Notes: generated by a model from the sequence alone, not told the origin. Shown: positions 1 to 10,123, counted from the stretch's first letter. The stretch is DNA of 14,394 bases from Anaeromyces robustus (GCA_002104895.1 MCFG01000605.1:10001-24394), one strand, 5' to 3'. Translations and numbers: made by a program.

Positions 1-149
1 GATAACCGAGATAATAATTATTTTAATACAAAAATAATAAAGTTATAAATAATAAAACTTATTGTTTAATAATATACGGTTTCTGTATCGTTTGTAATAC
101 AAAAAATGAACAAAGGATGTTCTTATTGTTAGAATTATATAAAAACTTT
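1..149. other. Unassigned AT-rich DNA at window start
   Basis: There is no open frame of useful length, no RNA gene and no clear match to the repeat units found further on. Recognisable unit sequence starts near position 150, at the stretch leading into gagaaaataaatgg. Confidence 0.5.
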
Positions 150-1057
150 TTTCAGAGAAAATAAATGGATTTAAAAAAAAGTATTTTTATGTATTATATT
201 ATTATTATAAAACAAATGAAATTTCAAAAGAAGGAAACTTTAATTTTTACTATTTTTTTATTTATACATTTAATTTTGAAAGTAGGTTTTTTTTTAGTTA
301 AAAATATTATTAAAGAGTATGAAAGTAGGTTAATTTAATTTTTAAAAAATTTTATAATCTACAAATCTACAATGAAAATACGGACTGACTGTGTACAAAA
401 AACAATCATAACTTTTGAAAAAAAAAGATTGTCTCATATTGCGAGTTTAAATTCAAACTAGCTTTGTTAAGAAGCTTCAAGCAAAAGTTACATTTTCAGA
501 TACAAAAAACATTAATTTTAGATCACTTAGAAGCCAGAAATATTCAAATTTAAAGATAAATTAGTGCTATAAGAAAATATGATTATTAGTTATGAATCAT
601 ATTCTATGATAACAATTTAAATATTTTAATATTTAAAATGATTAATTGATAATTTGATTTTTTTACTGAGAAAAATAAAAAAAGGATAATAATTAAACTT
701 TTAAAAATATTCCGAGAAATAAAATTTTATTTATTATAAAAAAAAATTTAGCTAAAAATTGTACCAACATGAAAATAATTTTCTTAGAATAATAATTAAT
801 TAATAAATAATTGTTAAAAAACTTTAATTAGGAATATCAAATTATTAAATATAAACTATAATAATTATTATTATAATAAATATATATTATTATTGATTTT
901 TAATATAATGTTAAGAAATATACTTAATTTGAATATAAAATAATATTTAACATTATTTTTAATATTAATTATTATTTAATTATAATCAAAGATAAAATAT
1001 TTAAATACGCGGTATTACTAAATAATTGTATTAGTTAATATTTGTATATATTAATAT

Positions 1058-1411
<354 letters not shown>

Positions 1412-1843
1412 AATTTGGCGAATAATATAAAAAAAGAGAAGACTTTATAATTAGTTTTTAGATTCTTTGTAAGACTATTTCTGTTGATTTTCTTTTTTTT
1501 ATGTAACTCAATGATGATTAAACAATATTAATTAAATAATACATTATTTATATAAATCCAATTAATTATTTCATATTTATTATTTATTATTCATTAGTTT
1601 TAGATTTAGTTTATAATTTTTAAAATAAGCAATGAATCATTGAATATATATATTTAATTATTTAATTTAAGCGTTATAAAATATATTTTATATTTTATTA
1701 TTAATTAGTAAGTGTTTAGTATGTGTAATGTCAATGTTTCCTTAACTTCTTTTAACTTATTTAAACATTAAACATTACTAAACAATTTAATAAAAATTTC
1801 TTTACATAAAGGAAAATACTAATATTACTGTAAAATTATTATC

Positions 1844-1848
<5 letters not shown>

Positions 1849-1880
<32 letters not shown>
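1849..1880. repeat. Poly(A) run of 32
   Basis: There are 32 consecutive A residues on the plus strand, about 60 bp beyond the 3' end of tRNA-Gly copy 1. The equivalent place in the unit at 8431-8445 has a shorter A run, so this is probably an unstable homopolymer and not a retroposon tail. Confidence 0.8.
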
Positions 1881-1884
<4 letters not shown>

Positions 1885-1921
1885 ATAATTCAAAAGAACA
1901 TATTCTTCAATTAAAACAAGT

Positions 1922-1932
1922 AAAAAAAAAAA
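1922..1932 (-). terminator. Pol III terminator of tRNA-Gly copy 1
   Basis: There are eleven A on the plus strand, which is a T11 run on the tRNA's strand, starting 11 nt past the discriminator base. A shorter T5 run lies between. A run of four or more T downstream of a tRNA is the standard RNA polymerase III stop signal. Confidence 0.75.
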
Positions 1933-1943
1933 TTAATTTTTGA

Positions 1944-2014
1944 TGCGTTAACCGGGAATCGAACCCGGGCCATTTGCTTGGAAGGCAAATATTCTACCTC
2001 TATACTATTAACGC
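1944..2014 (-). tRNA. tRNA-Gly (anticodon UCC), copy 1
   Basis: This is an intronless 71-nt tRNA that decodes GGA (and, by wobble, GGG) glycine codons. The acceptor stem GCGTTAA pairs with TTAACGC, followed by discriminator A. The T arm is CCGGG-TTCGATT-CCCGG. The anticodon arm TTTGC-CTTCCAA-GCAAA gives anticodon TCC. The D arm contains GAGGTAGA. The internal Pol III promoter is visible, with an A-box-like TAGTATAGAGG and a B box GGTTCGATTCC. No CCA is encoded, as expected for a eukaryotic nuclear gene. The sequence is identical to the copies at 8507-8577 and 9814-9884, although the flanks have diverged, so the gene body appears to be under selection or homogenised. The upstream flank (plus strand 2015-2115) is also conserved between copies. 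Confidence 0.97.
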
Positions 2015-2164
2015 TTCGCTTCTTGGCAAAAAAGTAGGATATTCCCTCCAAATATTTAATATTTTCTAAACCATAATTTTTAAATCTCAAGAAAATTAGT
2101 TGGATTTAAAAATATTTATATATATATATTATAATATAACAATGAAATTTCTTAGTTTAAATAT

Positions 2165-2584
2165 TATTTAACCCAGAAATTATACCAATATAAAAAATAA
2201 ATTACTTTAAGACAAGTGATTATTAAGTAAATTAATAATTAATTATGAAATATTTTGAAGAATTAATTAGGGAATATCAAATTATTAAATATGAAGTATA
2301 GTTATTATTAAATATTATTTTAAATATTGCTACTAGAATAATTATTTATTTTTAGTTATATTATTATAAAATATATATACTAATTTTTGATTTCTATTAT
2401 AATGTTAAGAAATATACTTAATTTGAATATAAAATAATCTTTAACATTATTCTTACTACTAATTATTATATTATTTAATTATAATTAATTATAAAATATT
2501 TAATATACGTGGTATTATTAAATAATTGTATTAGTTAATATTTGGATATATTAATTATTTATTATTATTTATTATTATTATTTA

Positions 2585-2620
<36 letters not shown>

Positions 2621-2661
2621 TATTATTATTATTATTATTAATTATTTATTATTATTAATTA

Positions 2662-2694
<33 letters not shown>

Positions 2695-2735
2695 TATTAT
2701 TATTATTATTATTAATTATTTATTATTATTAATTA

Positions 2736-2770
<35 letters not shown>

Positions 2771-2771
2771 A

Positions 2772-2825
<54 letters not shown>

Positions 2826-2856
2826 ATTATTATTTATTATTATTATTATTATTCAA

Positions 2857-2895
<39 letters not shown>

Positions 2896-2990
2896 TATTA
2901 TTATTCATTATTATTATTATTCATTATTTTTAGATTTAGTTTATAATTTTAAAAATAAGCAAGGAATAATTGAATATATAAATAATATAT
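2165..2990. repeat. tRNA-Gly repeat unit, copy 2 (no tRNA)
   Basis: The copy starts at the block cccagaaattataccaat and continues through gaagaattaattagggaata, gttaagaaatatacttaatt, ggtattattaaataattgta, a (TTA)n array and tagatttagtttataatttt, in the order seen in copy 1. It stops near 2990, before the part that would carry the tRNA. The decayed virus-like block begins directly after this, so the junction lies at about 2990-3040. Confidence 0.7.
2552..2927. repeat. (TTA)n / (TTATTATTTA)n microsatellite
   Basis: This is a compound array of TTA units mixed with TATTTA and AATTATT variants. It occupies the same position in the unit as the 1058-1411 array, but its internal variant pattern differs, so the two arrays expanded separately after duplication. 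Confidence 0.92.
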
Positions 2991-3045
2991 AATATTAATT
3001 TTTTATAAAAGTTAAGTACTAAAATAATATCCTATCCATCCATAG

Positions 3046-5699
3046 ATAATAATCAATGAAATTAACGGTTATGTAGAATTTAAATTATTAAATAATAAAA
3101 TACCTAAGCATTATCAAGAAATTGTTTATAAATACCTCTCACCTTATTCTCCTTCTTATAATAAATTGTTATTATATCATTTCAATGGGGTGTAGGTGTA
3201 AGACAGTTACAATTATTATGGACTATTTCACCTATTTAGAAATATTTTTAATAAAGCTATAATATTTAGTTCCAAATGATATTGTTATTAAAGAATCTTA
3301 TAATAAAATTACTATTTTAATGCAAAAAATAAAGATGAAATTAATAAATTTATATCAAATTATATAAATATTTAACAAATATTCTAAGTTCATTAAACTT
3401 AATAAATAAAAATAATCAGATATCGAATAGAATTATTATTGTAGATGAAAATACATAATTTCAGAATATCTCTTAAAAAAAAAAAAGAAACTTATATTAT
3501 TACTAGATATTATTAATAATGCTACTACTAACATTAAATTAATGTTATTAAATGCTAATCCCATATATGATGATAACTCTGATGAAGTAAAATTCTATAT
3601 ACTAAAATTATTTAATATTACTTCGTTAAAAAGGAAATTACTCCTTATGTTTCATTTTATAATAAATTAGAATTTAGAGTTTCCTGTAAATTTACATTAT
3701 TTAAAATTAAAATATGAAAAAAACAAAATCAAAATGAATTTTATTTACTAAATTATAAGAAGTTGTTCAGATTTTATTGGTATTATTAATAATGTTAAAA
3801 AAAATGGTTTTGGGAATTATTTATTAAAAAAAGATAAAATTTTATCTCCTAATTAATCGTTTAAAAATTATTATAATTTATCAAATCCTAATGAAGTTAA
3901 ATTTAAAAATGATAATAATAATATCCAATTTTATATAATTTACCTATGATCGATAAAGTACTAAACCATTTAGATGAAATATCTATTAAAATATAAATTT
4001 TAGTAAAAGTAAAATTATATAAAAAATTCTAATGCTTTAATTTTTGTTTATTGTAATTTATTAGAATATGGACTGGAATTTATTACATTATAACTATATT
4101 TAATACATTGGGGTTTTGTACATAAATTAATGAAAAAAGAGAAGCTTCGAACTTTGAACATTCATAATAAAAAAAATATACTGGTAATCCAAATATATCT
4201 CCTAATAATATATTGATAAAATAAATTTATTTTTATTCACCTGAAAATATTTATGGTGATTATGTTAAAATACTAATAGGTAGTAATGTAGTTTCAGAAT
4301 TAATCAATAGATTTATTAAATGTTCAACAAAGTCATAATTTTTAACTCCTGAATGGAATTATTATAAGCCTATTTAATCAAATTATTGGAAAAGTTAATA
4401 AAATTAATTCTTATAAATTATTAAAAAAAAAAAAAAAAAGAGCAGTTAATTAATGTTTATTTTTACTTTAAATTATCCATCCGATAAAAATTTTTAAGTC
4501 AAGATGATAAAATTATTAATATATATATATGCGAAAATAAAACAAATTAGTATTGATAAATATATTAATAAAATTAAAAAATAACAATATTGAATCTTTA
4601 AATAAATAAATAAAGAAACAAAAAAAAAATAAAGAAATATCTATTTATTCTTTATTTTATAATCAATGAGTTTACATTAAATAACGATTATGAAAAAAGT
4701 TGATAATTCTATACCTAATATTAATATTAAATATTCGTTTTGTAATAGTTATGTTTATAAATCTCATTTTAGATAATAATCAATAAAAAGTCATTGATGG
4801 ATATAGATGAATATTGGATTCCTGCGAATATTTATAATCCTGAAGAAATCTCTGTTAATGTATATTATACTAATGAAATTATTAATAAACATATCATTAA
4901 GTATAAAAATAATTTTAATTCATCCATTTGAATTTATAAATAATATATCTCAAATAAATAAATAAAGTAAAATTATTGGAATACGCGTTATTCATAAATA
5001 GGAATGATCCAGAATCTAATAGTATTTGTAAATATTTTAAGTTGATATTGGATTAAACATAAAGATAAAAAATTATTCATGGATGTTATTCTATTATTAA
5101 ACCGACTTCATATGGAATGAAAATAAATATAAAAAAAAAATCCGATGATTTTACCAATATAAGAATATTAAAAATCTAATAATTATTATTATAAGGAAAA
5201 GAAAAATTGATAAATATTGTTTATTATTATTTAATCATTATAATAAAAAATAAAAGATAAAAGAGATGTATATTTTCCTTTCGTTTTTTAGTATAGAATC
5301 AAAAATTAGAATTCAGAACATAAATGATTTATTTTTGTATGATTCTATTAATAAAAATGAAAGTGGATAGAAGAAGAAAAAATAGAACATTATTATAATA
5401 AAATTAATAAAATTAAATGATATTATATTCTTATATTCTCATTAGGTATTGAAGATATTGAACAATTATTCAATAATAATAAATATTATAAAATCTCTTA
5501 TTATATTTATATATCAATAAATAATATGCTTAATAATGATTTATTTAAAAAAAAATAAAATAAATATTAAAAATTTAGAAAGTTTTTTTTTGTATTAAAT
5601 ATCCTTAATCAAGCTAGATTGTTTGAATTAATTATTTATAAATATTTTAATGATAGAAACTTTATATCATTTTGGAATGATTATAATATTGGAAAATAA
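3046..5699 (+). pseudogene. Decayed NCLDV-type (D6/D11-like) SF2 helicase
   Basis: This is the wreck of a long DNA/RNA helicase-ATPase of the superfamily-2 group found in nucleocytoplasmic large DNA viruses and in yeast cytoplasmic linear plasmids, where members serve in early transcription. Fragments appear in the right order but in several frames. An N-terminal piece at 3055-3192 contains KYLSPYSPSYNKLLLYHF and runs into a damaged P-loop (about 3187-3216, ending in K-T). Motif II reads IIIVDE (3432-3449). Motif III is LMLLNANPIYDD (3539-3574), where LLSATP would be expected. Then come ALIFVYCNLLEYG (4034-4072), YVKILIGSNVVSE (4261-4299), LTPEWN (4342-4359) and QIIGK (4379-4393, motif VI, normally Q-x-x-G-R). 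C-terminal coding-like pieces include IDEYWIPANIYNPEEI (about 4803) and LLEYALFINRNDPESN (about 4974), with the last frame ending at a TAA at 5697-5699. There are many stops and frameshifts and the Walker A glycines are lost, so it is certainly inactive. The start is unclear. Family assignment is strong; viral versus plasmid origin is inference. Confidence 0.82.
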
Positions 5700-5801
5700 T
5701 TTATTAGTATGATTATTAGTAATATTATAATCTTTTTTTCTTCAGTTTCTTGATAGGTATCCATTTTATTATATATAAGTATGATATAATCATTCTAAAA
5801 T
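5669..5801. repeat. 17-bp inverted repeat, helicase 3' end
   Basis: ATTTTGGAATGATTATA at 5669-5685 is the reverse complement of 5785-5801 except for one base, which makes a G:T pair. The spacer is 99 bp. The left arm lies in the last codons of the helicase relic and the right arm in the gap before the convergent minus-strand relic. It could be a remnant of a 3'-end signal or chance in AT-rich DNA. Confidence 0.5.
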
Positions 5802-5934
5802 TATTCCGTTTTTTTTTTTTATATTAATATATAATTAATAATTTGTAATTGTTTATATACAGGATGGACTAAATAAATCAACTAACAATATTATGATCTT
5901 TTAAAAAATAAATATTATTTTTTTTAAAATGTTA

Positions 5935-6734
5935 AATATTATCAATAAATGGAGTTCTAATTTTTTTTTACAGCACACCATTCGTATATCTTGATTTAAT
6001 ACTGATATTATATATGTCAAATAAATATGTAAATGAATATTTTAAATATTTAGAATTAATAATCATGTTTAACTGAATTAACATTCTCAAAGTAATTTAT
6101 TATATTATGTAATTTGTTTAATATTTTTCTTAATTTAATTTAGAATTATGTTTGTTGGTTTAATTTACTAGCTGAAACTTTAGGTTTATTATTTTAAATC
6201 TTTAATAGAATTAGTTGAAATCTTATCACATCTTACTGGTTCTAAATTACCATTATTTGCAAGTAACTTTATTATTATGACACATAACTTTTAGTATTCG
6301 TAATTCTATTATTGAATTCTGTACTAGCTGGCTATATTAATAGTATCAGAATATTTGTTCTTTACCAATTTATATCATTATTACTATTAGAAAGTTTTTC
6401 AACAGAATTATTTGATTTTTTTTTTCTTTATGATGAGTTAAATTTTTTTTTTCACTAAAATTTAATCTACTAAGTCTAACATCTATTTTTTATTAAATAT
6501 ATCATTCGATACTTAGTAGCCTCTTTAATAAACAGAAGAGAGAAGGAATTAATTAATTCATCTCTTGCATTATTTCAGTTCCATCAACATTAATATTAGG
6601 ATCAAATTCTGACATATATAAGATAAGAATTCAATAATAAATGTTCTATAATTAATCTCATTTTTTTTTATATATGATTCAATATTATTTTTAACATTAT
6701 CATTAGAGAAAGAGAATAAATCATTCATTCTCAT
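5935..6734 (-). pseudogene. Decayed unrecognised gene in virus-like block
   Basis: This minus-strand coding relic has no function I can name. The best-preserved piece starts at ATG 6734 or 6728 and stays open for about 54 codons (MNDLFSFSNDNVKNNIESYI at its start). It then shifts frame to FDPNINVDGTEIMQ (about 6606-6570) and again to RDELINSFSLLFIKEATKYR (about 6570-6510). Weaker coding-like patches include NNGNLEPVRCDKISTNSIKD (about 6258-6199), and YLFDIYNISIKSRYTNGV (about 6031-5975), which marks the approximate 3' end. Repeated frameshifts and stops show it is dead. It converges on the helicase relic and follows the next minus-strand relic by about 90 bp, a compact spacing typical of large DNA viruses. 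Residue use (N, K, I, E, D) suits an AT-rich coding sequence. Confidence 0.5.
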
Positions 6735-6751
6735 TCATTTAACTCATTGTA

Positions 6752-6811
6752 TTCAATATCAATGGTTGTAATAGGACTAGTTTAGTCCTATTACAAACAC
6801 TGATATTTGAA
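6752..6811 (-). terminator. Long stem-loop between two decayed genes
   Basis: A perfect 14-bp stem (TTGTAATAGGACTA at 6766-6779 with its complement at 6783-6796) has a 3-nt loop. It is extended by an outer stem (TTCAATATCA at 6752-6761 with 6801-6811, one bulge) beyond a 4x4 internal loop. It lies 14 nt past the stop codon of the upstream minus-strand relic (stop at 6825-6827) and 18 nt before the likely start of the next (6734). In mimivirus, transcripts end at intergenic palindromes of this kind, so a 3'-end processing or termination role is plausible. That role is inference from position and form. Confidence 0.6.
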
Positions 6812-6824
6812 TAAATTATTTTTT

Positions 6825-7760
6825 TTAACTAGAAGAGGCTCTTCCAACATCAGATAGAGATTCTTTTAGAATCAATCTGAGAAATTATTTCATTAAAAGC
6901 TTCAGGAACAGAGAATCCTTAGCTTAGGAAATACCATACCACTTAGCAATACCGTCTGAATCTATTTTTAATAACAGCTTTTATAAGTCCTACTTATATT
7001 TCTCGTAGATTCACTGTTGTCAGAACTATGATCAATAAACTTAATCCAGTTGGAATAAGCTATTCCTTTGAATGTTTACTATTATATATTACCTTTATAA
7101 GATCATTAAGATTGGTTTGAAATTATTAAACTATTAATGTGATAATTCAATCTTTATTTTCTAATTCAGAAGATAATTCATAATAGTAAATAGTAGAACC
7201 ATCTTAATTTATATTTGTTTTAACATTTAACAGTAAAGGCATATAAATTATCCTAATTATAATAATAATGTACTAAAAAAAGTAGTATTTCAGAGTCTTT
7301 TTTTCCATCAGGATATTCATATTTCATAATTTGTTTTTTTTACCTTTATTTAGAAATAAGTAAATTATGGAAAGCTAAGTTTATTATAATGCTTGTATTT
7401 TTTTTTTTTTTTTTTGTAATTTAGGTGAATTATTTACTATTTCCCTTTTCATATCATCATTAGTAAAATATTTAAATATTTAAACAAAATTAGTTGAATA
7501 ATTTTACTTACTTCACCCATATATGGTTATTTGATCATTAGTATATAAATTAGTGAAAATACTATTAACTTTAAATTTATTATTTATTCCGATAATCCCT
7601 GATGAATTTCTTCTAGATCAGTTATTTGTATCTATATTTAACTTCCGAAATGGAATTACCTTTAGAATTAAAATCTTCTCTAATTTACCTTTTTTAATAG
7701 CTTGCTGTAATTTTTTTTTTTTAAGTAAAGCTAATTTTTTTTTTTTTTCGAATAATTTTT
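6825..7760 (-). pseudogene. Decayed unrecognised gene, 5' end lost at junction
   Basis: This is a minus-strand coding relic that I cannot assign to a family. From its 5' side it shows a lysine-rich start (KLQQAIKKGKLEKI, about 7710-7670), then NKFKVNSIFTNLYTNDQITI (about 7575-7520), FTNDDMKREIVNNSPKLQ (about 7475-7420) and MKYEYPDGKKDSEILLFLVH (from 7327). Further on are KGIAYSNWIKFIDHSSDN (from 7069, open to 6968), IDSDGIAKWYGIS, GFSVPEAFNEIISQIDSK, and a final DVGRASSS ending at TAA 6825-6827. These pieces lie in different frames with stops between them. No start codon is seen before the sequence turns into repeat unit copy 3 at about 7766, so the 5' end may have been lost there. A stem-loop follows the stop. 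Its strand and tight spacing match the next minus-strand relic. Confidence 0.5.
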
Positions 7761-8091
7761 TTTATAAAAAAATAATTATTATGAAATGTTTTGAAGAATT
7801 AATTAGGAAAATCAAAATTATTAAATATGAACTATAATAATTATTAAATATTATTTTAAATATTGTTAGAAATAGAATAATTATTTATTTTTAGTTGTAT
7901 TATAATAAATATATACTAATTTTTGATTTCTAATACAATGTTAAGAAATATACTTAATTTGAATATAAAATAATCTTTAAAATATTATTCTTAATAGTAA
8001 TTATTATTTAATTATAATCAATTATAAAACATTTTTATACATGGTATTATTAAATAATTGTATTAGTTAATATTTGTATATATTAATAATT

Positions 8092-8101
8092 TTTATTATT
8101 A

Positions 8102-8165
<64 letters not shown>
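8092..8165. repeat. (TTA)n microsatellite, short
   Basis: This is a 74-bp, nearly pure ATT array at the same place in the unit as the longer arrays at 1058 and 2552. Confidence 0.9.
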
Positions 8166-8168
<3 letters not shown>

Positions 8169-8484
8169 TTTACGAAAAATATATAAAAAAGAGAATTTTA
8201 TAATTACTTTTTAGATTCTTTGTAAGAGTATTTTTATTTATTTATTTATTTATTCTTTTTTTTTATTTATTTTATATTTTTATTATTAATTAGTAAGTGT
8301 TTAGTATTTGTATGTCAATGTTTCCCTAATTTTTTTAACTTATTTAAATTTAAACATTACTAAAAAATTTAATAAAAATTTTTTTACATAAAGGAAAATA
8401 CTACTACTGCTGCTGTTAAATTATTATCAAGAAAAAAAAAAAAAACCTTATTCAAAAGAACATATTCCTCAATTAAAACAAGTC

Positions 8485-8493
8485 AAAAAAAAA
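8485..8493 (-). terminator. Pol III terminator of tRNA-Gly copy 2
   Basis: Nine A on the plus strand form a T9 run on the tRNA's strand, starting 13 nt past the tRNA 3' end. The position corresponds to the terminator of copy 1. Confidence 0.72.
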
Positions 8494-8506
8494 TTTTAAT
8501 TTTTAA

Positions 8507-8577
8507 TGCGTTAACCGGGAATCGAACCCGGGCCATTTGCTTGGAAGGCAAATATTCTACCTCTATACTATTAACGC
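8507..8577 (-). tRNA. tRNA-Gly (anticodon UCC), copy 2
   Basis: The 71 nt are identical to the copy at 1944-2014: same 7-bp acceptor stem, T arm with TTCGATT loop, anticodon loop CTTCCAA (anticodon TCC) and discriminator A, no intron and no encoded CCA. The flank upstream of the gene (plus strand 8578-8680, with gtaggatattcc and aaatctcaagaaaattag) matches copies 1 and 3 with scattered changes. The gene and its context were therefore duplicated together. Confidence 0.97.
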
Positions 8578-9794
8578 TTCATTTCTTGGTGGAAAAGTAG
8601 GATATTCCACCCAAATAGTTAATATTTTCTAAACCATATTTTTTAAATCTCAAGAAAATTAGTTGGATTTAAAAGTATTTTTATATATAACATTTGAAAG
8701 TAGAATTTTTAAATTAAAAATATGATGATAAAGGGATACGAGTGTAAAAATAATTTTATTTAAAAAGCCTATAATCCACAATAAAAAAATTTTTTTCCTG
8801 AAACAAAAAATGAGCATGACTCACAAAAAACTATTTTCTATCTGGTTCAAATTAGCTTTGGTAGAAAACTTTCGAGAAAAAAGCTATAATTTTGGTAAAA
8901 AAAAACAATTCATTAATTTTGAATAATTAGCAGTTGAAATATTCCAAAAATTAAAAAAAAAATTAGTACTAAAGAGAATATGGAATATAGAAAATGTAAA
9001 TAATTATTATGGAATAACATTAATAAATAAAATTTTTGAAATAAAATAATTAAACGAATGAATTAACCTAATTTTCTATTCAAAAATAATCATAATAATA
9101 ATAATAATTAAACTTTTAATAATATTCCGAGAAATTAAAAAATCTTATTTATTATAAAAATTTTAACTCAGAAATTATACCAATAAAAAAAATAAATTAC
9201 TTTAGGTAAAATAATTAATAAGTAAAATTAATAATTTATTATGAAATATTATGAAGAATTAGGAATATCAATATGAAGCATAGTAATTATTAAATATTAT
9301 TTTAAATATTGTTATTTGTTATTAGAATAATTATTTATTTTTAGTTGTATAAAATAATATATTTTAATATAATGTTAAGAAATATAATTTGAATATAAAA
9401 TAATATTTAATATTATTTTTTAATATTATTCTTTATTGGAAATATAATCGATTTTGTAATAATCAATCATTTACCGACATTGTTAAATTAATTGCATTAA
9501 ACCTTAATGATAGTTTAATATATTAATTTTTATTTTGGTATTATAGTTAACATTAATTATATTTTTTTATTTATTAATATTCCGAAAAAATATAAAAAAG
9601 AAAAGTTTAAAACTAGCTTGTTTTTAAATTCTATGTAAGATTATTACTATATTAGATTATTAGATTTTTAGAATTATAAATTATTAGATTATTGTTTCAG
9701 ATTTAGTTTAGAATTTTTATATAAGTTACAACTAATTGAAAAAATAATTTAAGCATTGTAATTCAAAAAAATATAGTCTTCAATTAAAACAAGT

Positions 9795-9800
9795 AAAAAA
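9795..9800 (-). terminator. Pol III terminator of tRNA-Gly copy 3
   Basis: Six A on the plus strand form a T6 run on the tRNA's strand, 13 nt past the tRNA 3' end, where the other two copies have longer runs. Confidence 0.65.
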
Positions 9801-9813
9801 TTTTATTTTTTGA

Positions 9814-9884
9814 TGCGTTAACCGGGAATCGAACCCGGGCCATTTGCTTGGAAGGCAAATATTCTACCTCTATACTATTAACGC
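9814..9884 (-). tRNA. tRNA-Gly (anticodon UCC), copy 3
   Basis: This is the third identical 71-nt copy, with all arms paired and no base change from copies 1 and 2. Its upstream flank (plus strand 9885-9965) is conserved with copies 1 and 3 of the unit up to about 10035, where sequence unrelated to the unit begins. Confidence 0.97.
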
Positions 9885-10055
9885 TTCTCTTCTTGGCAAA
9901 AGGGTAGGATATTCCTTCCAAATAGTTAATATTTTCTAAACCAAATTTTTCAAATCTCAAGAAAATAAATGAAAGTGGATTTTAAAATATTTATATATTA
10001 TATATTATATATAACAATGAAATTTTCAAAATATAAAGGATATGGATCCATTTAT

Positions 10056-10123
10056 GACAACCAATTAGACTCAGCAGTGCTACCTGCTTCTATTATCATA
10101 ATTGGTTGTCTCTGGTTCGAACC
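10056..10123. other. Nested hairpin with B-box-like palindrome
   Basis: GACAACCAATTA (10056-10067) pairs perfectly with 10099-10110. Inside the loop, AGCAG pairs with CTGCT around a 6-nt loop. Just beyond lies the self-complementary GGTTCGAACC (10114-10123), which resembles a Pol III B box on either strand. On the minus strand it is preceded by AGAGGTAGAGAG, like the D arm of a tRNA. No cloverleaf forms, because the T stem does not pair on either strand. It may be a tRNA-derived fragment, a SINE-like promoter or chance. Confidence 0.4.

Larger units (their letters stand above)
7766..8700. repeat. tRNA-Gly repeat unit, copy 3
   Basis: This copy begins inside the unit at aattattatgaaatgttttg. 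It continues through gttaagaaatatacttaatt, ggtattattaaataattgta, a short (TTA)n array, acgaaaaatatataaaaaag, taagtgtttagtatttgtat and the tRNA-Gly with its upstream flank. The front of the unit is missing; the right edge of the virus-like block abuts it. It overlaps in content with copy 2, so copies 2 and 3 are not simply one unit split by an insertion. Confidence 0.7.
8701..10035. repeat. tRNA-Gly repeat unit, copy 4
   Basis: This unit starts with a diverged counterpart of 290-600: ataatccacaataaaaaaat, then ttcaaattagctttggtaga, compared with ttcaaactagctttgttaag in copy 1. It goes on through attccgagaaatt, cagaaattataccaat, atgttaagaaatataatttg and agatttagtttagaattttt to the third tRNA-Gly and its flank. 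It has no (TTA)n array: the place where one is expected (about 9520-9580) holds ordinary AT-rich sequence. No protein-coding signal is seen. Confidence 0.68.

Noticed and set aside
3046-7760. Stop codons reassigned to glutamine (ciliate-like code) making the genes intact
   Set aside because: Frameshifts, not only TAA/TAG, are needed to follow the helicase. CAA is used for Gln within it, conserved catalytic residues are lost, and the retroelement frame ends at an ordinary TAA.
7553-7837. Plus-strand open frame of 94 codons
   Set aside because: It is antisense to the lysine-rich part of the decayed minus-strand gene (hence its Phe runs) and crosses into repeat unit copy 3.
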